Assembly (NCBI RefSeq): GCF_002797445.1 | Contig: NZ_PGEP01000001.1 | Location: 4,092,501 to 4,156,500 of the forward strand | DNA: 64,000 nt | Direction: 5' to 3' | Source of the DNA: Acidovorax sp. 69 | Lineage (GTDB): Bacteria; Pseudomonadota; Gammaproteobacteria; Burkholderiales; Burkholderiaceae_C | Shown here: piece by piece, positions 23,258 through 33,090 of the stretch | Numbering within the stretch: the first letter of the stretch is position 1 | Layout of the letters: the number at the start of each line of letters is the position of its first letter | Program-made: the position numbers and the translations under genes | The notes under the pieces: model-generated | Told to the model about the DNA's origin: nothing | What the model saw: the letters and a program-made list of their open reading frames with translations, nothing else | Database searches by the model: none

Positions 23258-23371
23258 GCTGCCAGAGCGCTTGCACCTCCATGCAGGCAATACCGTTTCA
23301 CTTGATTTCCATCAAGCACAAACCGTAAGGGTAATCGTACAGTCTGCGCTTTATTGCACAGCAGGACAGCC

Positions 23372-24199
23372 ATGGCCCTGGAACTCTATCGCGACAAGAA
23401 TCACGCTTGCCTGATGTTCACCGACCTCATCGAGGAGGACGGCCAGGCCGTACAGGCCAATCAATTCCTGATCGTGGACGACGATACGGGTGCCATCATC
23501 GACCCGGGCGGCAACCTCGCATTCAACGAGTTGTTCATGGGGATGACCAAACATTTCCCGCCGCACAAACTGTCGTATGTGATCGCGTCACACGCTGACC
23601 CGGACATCATCGCTTCGCTGGACCGATGGATGACCAGCACCAAGGCGAATCTTGTGATCTCCCGTGTGTGGGAACGTTTTGCCCCCCATTTCACCAAGGT
23701 AGGCAAGACGGAAAACCGCGTGATCGGCGTACCCGACGGCGGGGGCCACCTGCCTTTGGGCCGCCACGAACTGGTGCTGCTCCCGGCGCATTTCATGCAC
23801 TCCGAAGGCAACTTTCATTTCTACGACCCGGTCAGCCGCATTCTGTTCACGGGAGACCTGGGCGTGTCGATGATGTCGGGTGCCGAAGCCCGGATCCCGG
23901 TCACCGACCTGAAGGCGCACATCCCGCGCATGGAAGGCTTCCATCGCCGCTACATGGTTTCCAACAAGATCCTGCGCCTGTGGGTGAGGATGGCGCGGCA
24001 ACTCGACATCTCCATGTTGGTTCCGCAACATGGAGCGCCGATCATGGGCAAAGAAGCCATCAATGACTTCTTTGAGTGGATCGAGAACCTGATGTGCGGC
24101 ATTGACCTTTTCGACGACCGCGCCTACCAGATTCCCACCGCTTACATCGACCCTGTGACTCGACAGATGCGCCCAGCACTGCGGGCAGTCAACGGCTAA
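23372..24199 (+). CDS. Oxygen-binding di-iron (ODP-like) metallo-beta-lactamase-fold protein
   Basis: Soluble MBL-fold protein of 275 residues related to the di-iron domain of flavodiiron proteins. Likely metal ligands are H and D in SHADPDI, H in HFMHSEGNF, D in FTGDLG and H in VPQHGAP. The classical HxHxDH is replaced by HADPD, as in oxygen-binding rather than hydrolytic members. There is no flavodoxin domain. The ATG at 23372 has AGGA five bases before it. The position after lptM is unusual. The actual substrate (oxygen, NO or signal) is inference. Confidence 0.8.
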   Translation: MALELYRDKNHACLMFTDLIEEDGQAVQANQFLIVDDDTGAIIDPGGNLAFNELFMGMTKHFPPHKLSYVIASHADPDIIASLDRWMTSTKANLVISRVWERFAPHFTKVGKTENRVIGVPDGGGHLPLGRHELVLLPAHFMHSEGNFHFYDPVSRILFTGDLGVSMMSGAEARIPVTDLKAHIPRMEGFHRRYMVSNKILRLWVRMARQLDISMLVPQHGAPIMGKEAINDFFEWIENLMCGIDLFDDRAYQIPTAYIDPVTRQMRPALRAVNG

Positions 24200-24214
24200 A
24201 TTTTAGCCAAATCG

Positions 24215-24247
24215 GCTGCTAGCGCATGATATTCGTGCGCTAGTAGC
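24215..24247 (-). repeat. Comamonadaceae palindrome, copy A
   Basis: GCTGCTAGCGCA pairs with TGCGCTAGTAGC around a nine-base loop. It follows the stop codon of the di-iron protein by 15 bases and lies between convergent genes. It is the reverse orientation of copies C-E. Flanked by CTATTAATTT, like copy B. Confidence 0.75.
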
Positions 24248-24272
24248 TATTAATTTCAGAGCAATCCATGGG

Positions 24273-24923
24273 TCATGGTGAACCCACGGCGGACCGTCTG
24301 GACGCAGCACCTGCCGGGGCAGATCTGCGCTTTCGCAGCCGCTGCCAGATGCGCCAACCCAGCAGCGTGCCCAGGATGGCCGCATACACCGCCACTTCGC
24401 CAAAATTATTTTTACCCGCGCGCATCCAGAAGAAGTGCAGGATACCAAGCCCTGCCACGGCATATACCGCGCGGTGCAGCACCTGCCAGCGCTTGCCGCC
24501 CAAGGCCTTGATGGCACGATTGAACGACGTGCCCGCCAGCAGGGTCAGCAACAACAGGGCCAGCGTTCCCACCAGGATAAAAGGCCGCTTGGCGATATCG
24601 CGCAAGATGTCCGCGAGGTCGAACCCCATGTCGAACCAGCTGTAGCTCAACAGGTGCAATACGCCGTAAAAGAACACAAACAAACCCAGCATCCGCCGAA
24701 AGCGCGCTAGCTGCGGGGTCGATGTAATCACACGCAACGGCGTCACAGCCAGCACCAGACACAAAGCCCGCAACGTCCAGTCGCCAGTGGCACGGATCAA
24801 CGCCTCTGCCGGGTTGGCGCCCAGCAGATTTGCGACCGTCGCGTACACAAGCCATGCCAGAGGAAGCAGGCACAACACGAACACCACGGGTTTGGCCAAG
24901 GGGCGTAGCAATAGTTTTCGCAT
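24273..24923 (-). CDS. msrQ: MsrQ, heme-containing membrane subunit of MsrPQ
   Basis: Inner-membrane b-heme protein of 216 residues that passes quinone electrons to periplasmic MsrP for repair of oxidised methionine. About five or six hydrophobic helices and the conserved motifs RRMLGLFVFFYGVLHLLSY, GKRWQVLHRAVY and LGILHFFW (heme histidines) are seen. It lies 59 bases downstream of msrP. Confidence 0.95.
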   Translation of the reverse strand: MRKLLLRPLAKPVVFVLCLLPLAWLVYATVANLLGANPAEALIRATGDWTLRALCLVLAVTPLRVITSTPQLARFRRMLGLFVFFYGVLHLLSYSWFDMGFDLADILRDIAKRPFILVGTLALLLLTLLAGTSFNRAIKALGGKRWQVLHRAVYAVAGLGILHFFWMRAGKNNFGEVAVYAAILGTLLGWRIWQRLRKRRSAPAGAASRRSAVGSP

Positions 24924-24982
24924 GGCGATCAGGGTCTTTCCCGAACTTAAACCGACGGATACAGCCGAAAGGTCAATGAACG

Positions 24983-25987
24983 TCAGTAGAACTTCTTCAG
25001 GTCCATGCCCGCATAGAGCTGGCCCACCTGGGCTTCATAGCCGTTGAACATCAGCGTCTTGCGCTTCTTGGCAAACAAACCATCCTCGCCGATGCGCCGC
25101 TCGGTCGCCTGGCTCCAGCGGGGGTGGTCCACATTGGGGTTCACGTTGGAGTAAAAGCCGTACTCCTGCTGGGCGGCCTTGTTCCATGCCGTGCCAGGTT
25201 CTTTCTCCACAAAGCGGATCTTGACGATGCTCTTGGCGCTTTTGAAACCGTACTTCCACGGCACCACCAGGCGCACGGGCGCGCCGTTCTGGTTGGGCAG
25301 CACCTCGCCATACATACCGAATGCCAGCAGTGTCAGAGGGTGCATCGCTTCATCCATGCGCAGGCCTTCCACATAAGGCCAGTCCAGCACACGCGAACCC
25401 ACAAAAGGCATCGTTGCCTTATCGGCCAGCGTCACAAACTCGACGTACTTGGCGCTGCCCTGGGGTTCCACCCGCTTGATCAGCTCGGCCAGCGAATACC
25501 CCACCCAGGGGATGACCATGGACCAGCCCTCCACACAGCGCAGGCGGTAGATGCGCTCTTCCTGTGCGCTGAGTTTGATGAGGTCTTCGATGCCGTATTT
25601 GCCGGGTTTCTTGACCAAGCCCTCGACCTCTACCGTCCACGGTGCGGTTTTGAGCGTATGGGCGTTGCGGGCTGGGTCCGCCTTATCGGTACCGAACTCA
25701 TAGAAGTTGTTGTAGGTGCTCGCATCCTTATAGTCAGTGAGCTTCTCCATCGACATCGCGCCGGCCACGGCCGACTTGGCGCCGGCCAATGCGGCCAGCT
25801 TGCCAGGGCGCGCCACTGCAGCCTGCTGCGCCAGCGCCTCACGGCCAGCCCAGGCCGCCATCGCGGCCCCAGCGGCTCCTCCCGCCATGAGCTTGAGCAT
25901 CTGGCGACGGTCTTCATAGACCGCGCGCGGTGTGATTTCAGAGGGGTGCGGGTGGTTAAAACCCGAGTCGCGCGGTGGGATCAGCAT
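24983..25987 (-). CDS. msrP: MsrP, periplasmic methionine sulfoxide reductase catalytic subunit
   Basis: Molybdopterin enzyme of 334 residues that reduces methionine sulfoxide in periplasmic proteins. A Tat signal with R27-R28 ([13 protein letters not shown]) is present, and the Mo-binding cysteine is C151 in [11 protein letters not shown]. The C-terminal MGFVxK-type features read [13 protein letters not shown]. First gene of msrPQ. Confidence 0.96.
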   Translation of the reverse strand: MLIPPRDSGFNHPHPSEITPRAVYEDRRQMLKLMAGGAAGAAMAAWAGREALAQQAAVARPGKLAALAGAKSAVAGAMSMEKLTDYKDASTYNNFYEFGTDKADPARNAHTLKTAPWTVEVEGLVKKPGKYGIEDLIKLSAQEERIYRLRCVEGWSMVIPWVGYSLAELIKRVEPQGSAKYVEFVTLADKATMPFVGSRVLDWPYVEGLRMDEAMHPLTLLAFGMYGEVLPNQNGAPVRLVVPWKYGFKSAKSIVKIRFVEKEPGTAWNKAAQQEYGFYSNVNPNVDHPRWSQATERRIGEDGLFAKKRKTLMFNGYEAQVGQLYAGMDLKKFY

Positions 25988-26129
25988 AGGGGGCTCCGGT
26001 CATTGCATGGTTGAAACAGCTGTGCGGTAGAGCAAGGCAACTGTAAGTTCGTTCCCTGGACCGCTCAGGTTACACCGAAGACGCAATAGTTATTACCCGA
26101 CCCCGAATGCCCGACGCCCCCTTAAACCA

Positions 26130-27467
26130 TCACAGCGTTCCGTAACTGTGCAGCCCGCTCAGAAACATGTTCACGCCCAGGAACGCGAACGTGGTCACGG
26201 CCAAGCCCACCAGCGCCCACCAGGCGGACACGGAACCACGCAGGCCCTTCATGAGGCGCATGTGCAGCCACGCTGCGTAATTCAGCCAGACAATCAACGC
26301 CCAGGTCTCCTTCGGGTCCCAGCTCCAGTAGCCACCCCAAGCCTCGGCAGCCCACAGGGCGCCCAGCACCGTGGCGATGGTGAAGAACGCAAAACCCACG
26401 GCGATGGATTTGTACATCACGTCGTCCAGGATTTCGAACGACGGCAGGCGCGCGGCAATGCGCTTGCGGCCCAGCAGGATGCCCGCCACGATGAAGGCCG
26501 AAATGCCGAAGTACACCATCCAGTAGCTGCCGCCGTTTTCGGTAGCGCCCTGGCGGAACACGATGGGCTCAAAACACAACACCACGCCCAGCAGCCACAG
26601 CGGCGCCAGTTTGTACCAGCGGGTTTCCGTGGCCTGTTGTTTGATCAGGTAGGCAAACGCCACCATGGCCGACAACGCAAACGTGCCATAACCAATGAAG
26701 TTGGCGGGCACATGCAGCTTCATCCACCAGCTCTTGAGCGCCGGGACCAGTGGCTGGATCTCATGCGCCTCACGCACCACGGTGTACCAGAGCAAGAAGC
26801 CCACGGCGGCACTGACCACCAGCATCACAAAGCCGCCCAGCGCGCGCGTGTCGTACTGTTGTTCGTAGTACAGATAAAACGCCGCCGTCATCCAGCAAAA
26901 CAGCACGAACACTTCGTACAGATTGCTGACAGGGATATGTCCGATATCGGGGCCAATGAGATAGCTTTCATACCACCGCACCAGCGTACCGATGAGCGCC
27001 ATGGCCACGGCCACCCAGGCAATACGTGAGCCGAGCATGCTCATGGTCTTGCCCTCGCCCCGCGAGAACATGCCCACCCAGTAGAACGCCGTGCTGATGA
27101 AAAACAGCATGCTCATCCACAGGATGGCCGACTGACTCGACAGAAAATACTTGAGGCCAAACACCGTGTCCGCCCGCGCCAGGCTACCCGCTCCGTCTTG
27201 CTGGTACAGGCCAATCGCCAACAGCGCCACCGCCACCACGATGAGCATCAGCGCCCGCAGCGGCCGCCAGAACCAGCCCAGCCAGATCGTGCACGGAATG
27301 GCGCCCAGCAGGATGCCCTTTTCGTACACGTCCATGAAGCTGCCATACCGCTGCAGCGTATACAAACCGCCCACGGCCACGATGGCAGCAAACAGCCAGT
27401 CAAACCAGTTTCGGCGGGTGAAAAAACCTTCGTTCAGGGTGATCGTGGTGGTCGTCGCGGTGTTCAT
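26130..27467 (-). CDS. ccsB: Cytochrome c biogenesis protein CcsB/ResC (CcsA family)
   Basis: System II heme exporter/ligation subunit, 445 residues with eight or more membrane helices. The tryptophan-rich heme-handling motif is WGGYWSWDPKETWAL and histidines flank the core (KLHVPANFIGY, LHMRLMKGL). The ATG at 27467 overlaps the resB stop as ATGA and has AAGG six bases before it; the open frame extends 47 codons further but that part is a shadow of resB. Works with ResB to attach heme to cytochrome c. Confidence 0.93.
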   Translation of the reverse strand: MNTATTTTITLNEGFFTRRNWFDWLFAAIVAVGGLYTLQRYGSFMDVYEKGILLGAIPCTIWLGWFWRPLRALMLIVVAVALLAIGLYQQDGAGSLARADTVFGLKYFLSSQSAILWMSMLFFISTAFYWVGMFSRGEGKTMSMLGSRIAWVAVAMALIGTLVRWYESYLIGPDIGHIPVSNLYEVFVLFCWMTAAFYLYYEQQYDTRALGGFVMLVVSAAVGFLLWYTVVREAHEIQPLVPALKSWWMKLHVPANFIGYGTFALSAMVAFAYLIKQQATETRWYKLAPLWLLGVVLCFEPIVFRQGATENGGSYWMVYFGISAFIVAGILLGRKRIAARLPSFEILDDVMYKSIAVGFAFFTIATVLGALWAAEAWGGYWSWDPKETWALIVWLNYAAWLHMRLMKGLRGSVSAWWALVGLAVTTFAFLGVNMFLSGLHSYGTL

Positions 27468-29616
27468 GCTGTGCCTTCGCGGGGCAACGCCCCGATCAGT
27501 TTTTGTGCGAGCTGTACAAACTCTTGGTCGCCATCCATGGTCTTGCGATTGGTCGACAGGGCCATGGTGGCGTGCGTGTGGCCGTCCTGCGGTGCCACCC
27601 AGACCCACACGCGACGCTCGCGGATGTAGAGCATGGCAAAAACGCCCAGGATCAGCAAGGCGCAGCCCAGATAGACAACATTCTTGCCAGGGGCTCGCGC
27701 CACCTGGAAGACGCTGGCCTGCACCTGGGTGAAGTCCTTGAGTTCAAAGGCCATGGGCGCGGGGTAGATTTGCGCATCGCTGAGCGAGAGCACGGCCTGG
27801 GTCATGAAACCCTGGGTTTGCTCGTTTTGCGGCAACGGCGGAAGACCGGCGCGCTGGCGGGACAACTGGGCCACCTCGAACAGGGTGCCGTTGAGAATGC
27901 GCACCAGCACCTCGCCCGCCCGCGCACGCTCGGCCTCGGGCACATTGGCTTCCATAAAGTCCGACACGGCTTGCAACCCCCCGTGGGTTTGCCATCGACC
28001 ATGCCCTTGCCCGCAAACAACGCCAACGCGCGCACGGCAGATTGCTGCAATTGCTCGGCCAACTCAGGGCGCGAGGAATCCATGGCCTGCGACACATAGC
28101 GGCGCACCGCCTGCTCGCGGGCATCGGGGTCAGCCAGTGTCGCCTTCATGCGCATGAAGCCATCCACACTGCCCTTGTCATCGGCGGGCACACGCAGATA
28201 GCGAAAAGGGTCGGCGGGAGACTCCCGCACGCCGAGCAAAAACACCGGCACGCCATCGCCGGTGTCCACCGGCAGCATGTAGTTGTGAAACTCGCGCGCC
28301 TGGCCTGCCGCATCGCGCAGCTTGTAGCTCACGCTGGGGCCTACATTGCGCAGCTCTTTTTTGGTGACCGTTTTGTTGGCCGCACCCAGGCGCGATTCCA
28401 CCGACTCGCGCAGATCCACCTTGCGTACATCGGCACCGCTGCCGCCGGGGCCAGCGCCGCCAAAATTCTCGACGTTGATGGTGCGCAGCGCCGTGAACTC
28501 CAGCGTCAGCAAGTCGCTGCCTGCGCCGCCGCCCTTGTTGACGAGCTGTGTGGAGTTACCCACCACGCCTTCCACATCAAAACCCTTGGCCCCTGCCACC
28601 ATGGGCACGGCGCGCAGCTTGAGCAACGAGCCACCATCGTCGAAGCTGGACTGGTAGATCTCGACGCCTTTGTAGCTGGCTGGGTGATTCACCTCGACGC
28701 GGGCGGGCGTCTTCTCGCCGGTCGCCTTGTCGTGGATGATGATCTCGCTGGCAAACAGCTTGGGCATGCCGGTGGAGTAGTGCTCGACGATGAACTTCTT
28801 GAGTTCAATCGCAAAAGGCAGGTCCTGCAGTAGCACCCCGTCGGACTGGCTCAGGATGGCGGTGCTCGATTGCGTGCCTTCCGCCACCAGCAGGTTGCCC
28901 CGAAAGGTGGGGTTGCGCTCGGACAGGCGGTGCTCTGGCTTCACGTCGGCAATCAGCCCACCGCCTTGATAGGGCGTCTTGCCTCCCAGCAGCATCTGGG
29001 CGCGAACGATCAGGTCGCCGTCCAGCAAACCACCCAGGCACACCAGCACGATGGCGCTGTGTGCAGCGATGTAGCCGATCTTGTTGGCAGCACCTGCCTT
29101 GGCGGCAACCATCCAGCCCGTACCGGGGCCTGCGGTAGTGTCGCGCTGCTGCAGACGGACTTTCCAGCCACCACCGGCCAGCATGGCTCCAATGCGGCGC
29201 GCCTCGACCTCGGCGGAGCCCGGCAAGGCGGCCTGCGCTTTGTGGTGAAAGGCCTTGAGGCTTTGCTCGCGGATGTTTTCCTTGTAGGCCTTGAGATCGA
29301 CCAGGATCTTGGGCGTATTGCGCGCGATGCACAACGATGTGCTGGTCACCAGAAAAGCCAGAATCAGCAGGAACCACCATGCGCTGTACACCGCATTGAG
29401 TTGGATAGCGCTGAACAGCTCAGCCCAGAACGGCCCGAACTGATTGACGTAGTTGACGGCCGGCTCGTGCTGCTTGAGCACCGTGCCGATCACCGACGCG
29501 ATACAAATCACCGTGAGCAGCGAGATGGCAAATCGCATCGAAGACAGAAGCTCAACCCCGATGCGCAGGGCGTGGGAGCCAGACTTCAGGCTAAGGCCCT
29601 GGGTGTTGTCAGACAT
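27464..29616 (-). pseudogene. resB: Cytochrome c biogenesis protein ResB, frame broken by one base
   Basis: System II partner of CcsB. The N-terminal part (29616 down to about 27985) gives a normal ResB: four membrane segments, SMRFAISLLTVICIASVIGT and the large periplasmic domain. At the C-run 27977-27982 (G-run on the coding strand) the frame shifts. The next frame continues with VSDFMEANVPEAERARAGE, LNGTLFEVAQLSRQR and the last membrane helix VVYLGCALLILGVFAML. One extra G in the run would restore a single protein of about 717 residues. Either a sequencing error, a real loss or a slippage site; the downstream ccsB depends on this cistron for coupling. Confidence 0.85.
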
Positions 29617-29645
29617 GGATAAAAAAGGGCTACAGGGCGCGAAAG

Positions 29646-29685
29646 AAAAAGGGCGGGACCATCTGTGCGATGGACCCGCCCTTTT
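29646..29685 (-). terminator. Strong terminator after the cytochrome c4 gene
   Basis: AAAAAGGGCGGG-A-CCATC pairs with GATGG-A-CCCGCCCTTTTT around a five-base loop. It lies 65 bases past the cytochrome c4 stop on the same strand and ends in T-runs in both directions. It separates cytochrome c4 from the resB-ccsB operon. Confidence 0.85.
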
Positions 29686-29750
29686 TGGGTTTGTTATTGG
29701 CGGTTGGTTCCGTGCAGCCCGGACCCCGGGCTACGGGTAGCGCTCAGAGA

Positions 29751-30380
29751 TCAGCGCAGGCCGGCGATGTAATCCGCCACGGCCTTGATTTCCTTGTCGT
29801 TCAGCTTGGCAGCCACCTGGGTCATCTGGATGCTGTTGGCGCGGGAACCGTCGCGGAACATGTTCAGCTGCGACACCGTGTAGTCGGCATGCTGGCCCGA
29901 CAGGCGGGGGTACTGCGCAGGAATGCCAGCGCCATTGGGGCTGTGGCAGCCAGCACAAGCGGCGATGTTGCGGTCGGAAATGCCACCGCGGTAGATACGC
30001 TCGCCCAAGGCCACCAGATCCTTGTCCTTGGAAAACCCAGCCTTCGCGGGCTTGGAGGCCAGCCAGTAGGCCACGTTACGCATATCGTCATCTGACAGGG
30101 CTGTAGCAAAGCCCTTCATGATGGCGTTGTTGCGTTTGCCGGACTTGAATTCCTGCAATTGCTTGACCAGATATTCGGGGTGTTGCTGGGACAGCTTGGG
30201 GTTGGCCGCAATGGCCGAGTTGCCGTCCGCGCTGTGGCAGGCCGCGCACACCGCAGTGAAACTGGCCTCGCCCTTGACGAGATCCGGCTTGGCCGCTTTG
30301 GGGGCATCGCCCGCCGCAAAGGCCGAGAAAACAGGTGCTGCCAGTACGGCAGCCGTCAACAAAGAGGCGAGCAACTTCAT
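29751..30380 (-). CDS. Di-heme cytochrome c4
   Basis: Periplasmic electron carrier of 209 residues with a Sec signal (VLAAPVFSAFAAG). Two c-type heme motifs: C45-A-A-C48-H49 and C142-A-G-C145-H146, each followed by a methionine-rich ligand region (MKGFATALSDDDM; IQMTQVAAKLNDKE). Upstream of resB-ccsB, which mature such cytochromes, and divergent from engB. Confidence 0.92.
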   Translation of the reverse strand: MKLLASLLTAAVLAAPVFSAFAAGDAPKAAKPDLVKGEASFTAVCAACHSADGNSAIAANPKLSQQHPEYLVKQLQEFKSGKRNNAIMKGFATALSDDDMRNVAYWLASKPAKAGFSKDKDLVALGERIYRGGISDRNIAACAGCHSPNGAGIPAQYPRLSGQHADYTVSQLNMFRDGSRANSIQMTQVAAKLNDKEIKAVADYIAGLR

Positions 30381-30452
30381 ATCGAGGGTGTGTGTTTATG
30401 TGCGCAAAACCCCGCGATTCTACAATGAGGCTCCCTCGCATCCCAATTCCTC

Positions 30453-31211
30453 ATGACGACATCCTCCATCGCGCCAGTTGCTGGCTCCCTTCCGCCCGCA
30501 CCCGACGCCAAGATCGCCATGGGCTGGATGCACACCGCAAAGTTCCTGACCACGGCCGCGCAGCTGCACCACCTGCCCCCCGTCGACGTGCCCGAGATCG
30601 CCTTTGTGGGCCGCTCCAACGCGGGTAAATCCACCTGTATCAACACACTCACACAGCAAAAGCAGCTGGCGTTTGCCTCCAAAAGGCCGGGGCGTACACA
30701 GCACATCAACCTGTTCTCGCTGGGCAAGCATGGCGTAACCGACGCGGTACTGGCCGATCTGCCCGGCTATGGCTATGCAAAGGTGTCGCGGTCAGACAAG
30801 GTGCGCTGGCAGCAGGTGATGGTGAATTACCTGGTGAGCCGCCCCGGGCTCACCGGCATCGTCTTGCTGTGTGACCCCCGGCTCGGGCTGACCGAGCTGG
30901 ACGAGGCGCTGCTCGAAGTGCTGCGCCCCCGGGTCGAAGAAGGCCTGAAATTCCTCATTGTGTTGACCAAGGCCGACAAGCTTACCCGCGCCGAGCAGGT
31001 CAAGGTGCTGTCGATTACGCGACTGAACGCGGGCGGCGGAGAGGTGAAGATGTTCTCGGCCCTCAAGAAGCAAGGCGTGGACGAAGTGGCTCAACTGCTG
31101 TGGCAATGGGCGCACCCGGCGCTACCCGCAGGGGGCACGGCACCCGACGCAGGCAGTACCGCCATCGATGCCCCCGCGTCGCCCGATTCCGAGGATATTC
31201 AGCAAAATTAG
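30453..31211 (+). CDS. engB: Ribosome biogenesis GTPase EngB (YihA)
   Basis: Essential-type GTPase for 50S assembly, 252 residues. P-loop GRSNAGKST at about 53-61, switch I with RPGRTQHIN, G3 DLPGYG, G4 TKAD and G5-like FSALKKQGVDE. It has a long N-terminal tail and an alanine-rich C-terminal tail beyond the usual core. Divergent to cytochrome c4, as in several betaproteobacteria. Confidence 0.95.
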   Translation: MTTSSIAPVAGSLPPAPDAKIAMGWMHTAKFLTTAAQLHHLPPVDVPEIAFVGRSNAGKSTCINTLTQQKQLAFASKRPGRTQHINLFSLGKHGVTDAVLADLPGYGYAKVSRSDKVRWQQVMVNYLVSRPGLTGIVLLCDPRLGLTELDEALLEVLRPRVEEGLKFLIVLTKADKLTRAEQVKVLSITRLNAGGGEVKMFSALKKQGVDEVAQLLWQWAHPALPAGGTAPDAGSTAIDAPASPDSEDIQQN

Positions 31212-31215
31212 GCCC

Positions 31216-31250
31216 TAGCGCTTATTCATCAGGCGCTACTAGCTATTAAA
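31216..31250 (-). repeat. Comamonadaceae palindrome, copy B
   Basis: TAGCGC (31216-31221) pairs with GCGCTA (31233-31238), followed by CTAGCTATTAAA. It lies immediately after the engB stop and its end abuts the start codon of the next gene. Degraded copy in the same orientation as copy A. Confidence 0.65.
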
Positions 31251-32170
31251 TGCGTAGCGCTATGATTCAAAATCACCCTGTCCCCCTGCCGCACGGAACC
31301 ACCCTGCACTGCCGCGTGAGCGGTGTGGCCGGTCGCCCCGTGTTGCTGTTTTTACACGGTTTTCCGGAGGGCGCCTTCATCTGGGACGAGATGCTGCTGC
31401 ACTTTGCCCGCCCTGAAAACGGCGGCTATCGCTGCGTAGCACCCTATTTGCGCGGGTTTGGCTCCTCCAGCAGCCCGGCCGAGGTGGACGCCTATCGCGC
31501 CAAACACCTGGTGCAGGACCTGGTGGCGCTCATAGCCCACGAATGCCCTGGCGGTGCCCTGGAATGCCTGGTGGCGCACGATTGGGGCGGGGCTGTGGCC
31601 TGGAACCTGGCCAACCAGCAGCCGCAGCTCATGAAGCGGCTGGCCATCATCAACTCCCCGCATCCCGGCGCCTTCTTGCGCGAACTCCAGCACAACCCGG
31701 CCCAGCAGGCGGGCAGCCAGTACATGCACTTTCTGTGCAGGCCTGACGCCGAGGCGCTGCTGGCCGAAGACGACTTCCGCCGGCTTTTCGCCTTTTTCAA
31801 CGCTCCGGATGGCAGCGCCCCGGGATGGTTGACCGACAGCGTGCGTGCCCAGTACCGCGCCCTGTGGCAGCAGGGTCTGACCGGCGCCTGCAACTACTAC
31901 CGCGCCAGCCCCATGCGCCCACCGCGCGATGGAGACCTGGGCGCAAAGGCCATCACCCTGCCCGACTCCATGTTGACGGTGACGCTGCCCACGCTGGTGC
32001 TGTGGGGCATGGACGACCCCGCGCTGCTACCCGGCCTGCTCGACGGCCTGCCCGGCTGGGTGCCGCAGCTGGAGCTGCACCCGGTGGAGAAGGCCTCGCA
32101 CTGGATCGTGCATGAGCACCCAGAACGCGTGGCGATAGAGCTGCAACGCTTTTTGCAATCAAAACAATAG
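31250..32170 (+). CDS. Alpha/beta hydrolase (epoxide hydrolase/haloalkane dehalogenase-like)
   Basis: Single-domain alpha/beta hydrolase of 306 residues. Oxyanion motif HGFPE (36-40), nucleophile D111 in VAHDWGGAV (Asp nucleophile, as in epoxide hydrolases and dehalogenases) and a likely catalytic histidine in ASHWIVHEHPE. Substrate unknown. The ATG at 31250 sits at the edge of palindrome copy B; an ATG at 31262 is a possible alternative. The last codons and the TAG stop run into palindrome copy C. Confidence 0.85.
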   Translation: MRSAMIQNHPVPLPHGTTLHCRVSGVAGRPVLLFLHGFPEGAFIWDEMLLHFARPENGGYRCVAPYLRGFGSSSSPAEVDAYRAKHLVQDLVALIAHECPGGALECLVAHDWGGAVAWNLANQQPQLMKRLAIINSPHPGAFLRELQHNPAQQAGSQYMHFLCRPDAEALLAEDDFRRLFAFFNAPDGSAPGWLTDSVRAQYRALWQQGLTGACNYYRASPMRPPRDGDLGAKAITLPDSMLTVTLPTLVLWGMDDPALLPGLLDGLPGWVPQLELHPVEKASHWIVHEHPERVAIELQRFLQSKQ

Positions 32171-32203
32171 CTGCTTGCGCTTGATGGATAAGCGCCGGAA
32201 GCC
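32168..32203 (+). repeat. Comamonadaceae palindrome, copy C (also terminator-like)
   Basis: GCTGCTTGCGCTT pairs with mismatches to AAGCGCCGGAAGC around a GATGGAT loop. The TAG stop of the hydrolase is part of the repeat's AATAGCTGCT start. CCTTTTT follows on the plus strand, so it can act as a terminator between convergent genes. Confidence 0.75.
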
Positions 32204-32220
32204 TTTTTGGCACCAACTAT

Positions 32221-33090
32221 TCAGCCGTAGACCGACGGCTCGCCTTCGGGCCGTGTCTTGAAACGCTTGTGCACCCAGTAATACTGCTCGGGCATGGTGT
32301 TGATAACGGCCTGCAGCTCGTGGTTCATGCGCAGGGTGTCGGCCTCGGCATCATCGGTGGGGTAGTTCGCCCAGGCGGGCGAGACCTCGGCCACGTAGCC
32401 GGTAGGCGTCATGCGCGAATACACGCCCACCACCTTGGCGCGCCCCAGCCGCGCAAAACGCGACAGCGACGGAATGGTGGCCGCCGTCACGCCGTAGAAC
32501 GGCACAAACACCGAATCATTGCGGCCGTAGTCCATGTCGGGCAACAGGTACAGCAGACCGCCTTTGCGCAGGTTGGCGATGATCGGCTTGACGCCATCGG
32601 AACGGTTGAGCATGCGCACATCACCAAAACGCTGGCGCCCGGCCATGAACCAGCCATCCACCGCAGGATCGGGGTGGGTGGCAAAAATGGACGTGAACGC
32701 ACGGCTCGAATGCAACGGCAGCGCCAGGCCCCCTGCATCCATGCCGCAGAAGTGCGGCGCAAACAGGATGGTAGGCGTGTCGCCCTCCAGCTCGTGCACG
32801 GCGCCGGTCAGGCGCACGCGCCGCTCCACGACCACACGCGGCGCGGCCCAGAGCCAGCTGCGGTCCAGCCAGGTCTGGCAGAACACCACAAAACTGGCGC
32901 GCGCCACAGCGCGGCGGCGCGTCTCGGTCCAGTCGGGGAAACACAGCGCCAGGTTACGCAGCGCCACCCTGCGCCGGGGTGCCACCAGCACAAAGGCCAC
33001 CTGCCCCAGCAGCCAACCCATGCCGCGCAGCACAGGCAGCGGCAGAAGCGCCAGCACGCTCATGAACCATACGCCCAGGCGCCCCGTCAT
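32221..33090 (-). CDS. LpxL/HtrB-type lysophospholipid acyltransferase
   Basis: Membrane-associated late acyltransferase of lipid A or related lipids, 289 residues. The catalytic pair H-x4-D is APHFCGMD, with an N-terminal hydrophobic helix (VLALLPLPVLRGMGWLLGQVA) and the conserved GGLLYLLPDMDYG and EQYYWVHKRFKTRP. Its start overlaps the upstream paralogue by four bases, so the pair is co-expressed. Which acyl chain each adds is unknown. Confidence 0.9.
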   Translation of the reverse strand: MTGRLGVWFMSVLALLPLPVLRGMGWLLGQVAFVLVAPRRRVALRNLALCFPDWTETRRRAVARASFVVFCQTWLDRSWLWAAPRVVVERRVRLTGAVHELEGDTPTILFAPHFCGMDAGGLALPLHSSRAFTSIFATHPDPAVDGWFMAGRQRFGDVRMLNRSDGVKPIIANLRKGGLLYLLPDMDYGRNDSVFVPFYGVTAATIPSLSRFARLGRAKVVGVYSRMTPTGYVAEVSPAWANYPTDDAEADTLRMNHELQAVINTMPEQYYWVHKRFKTRPEGEPSVYG

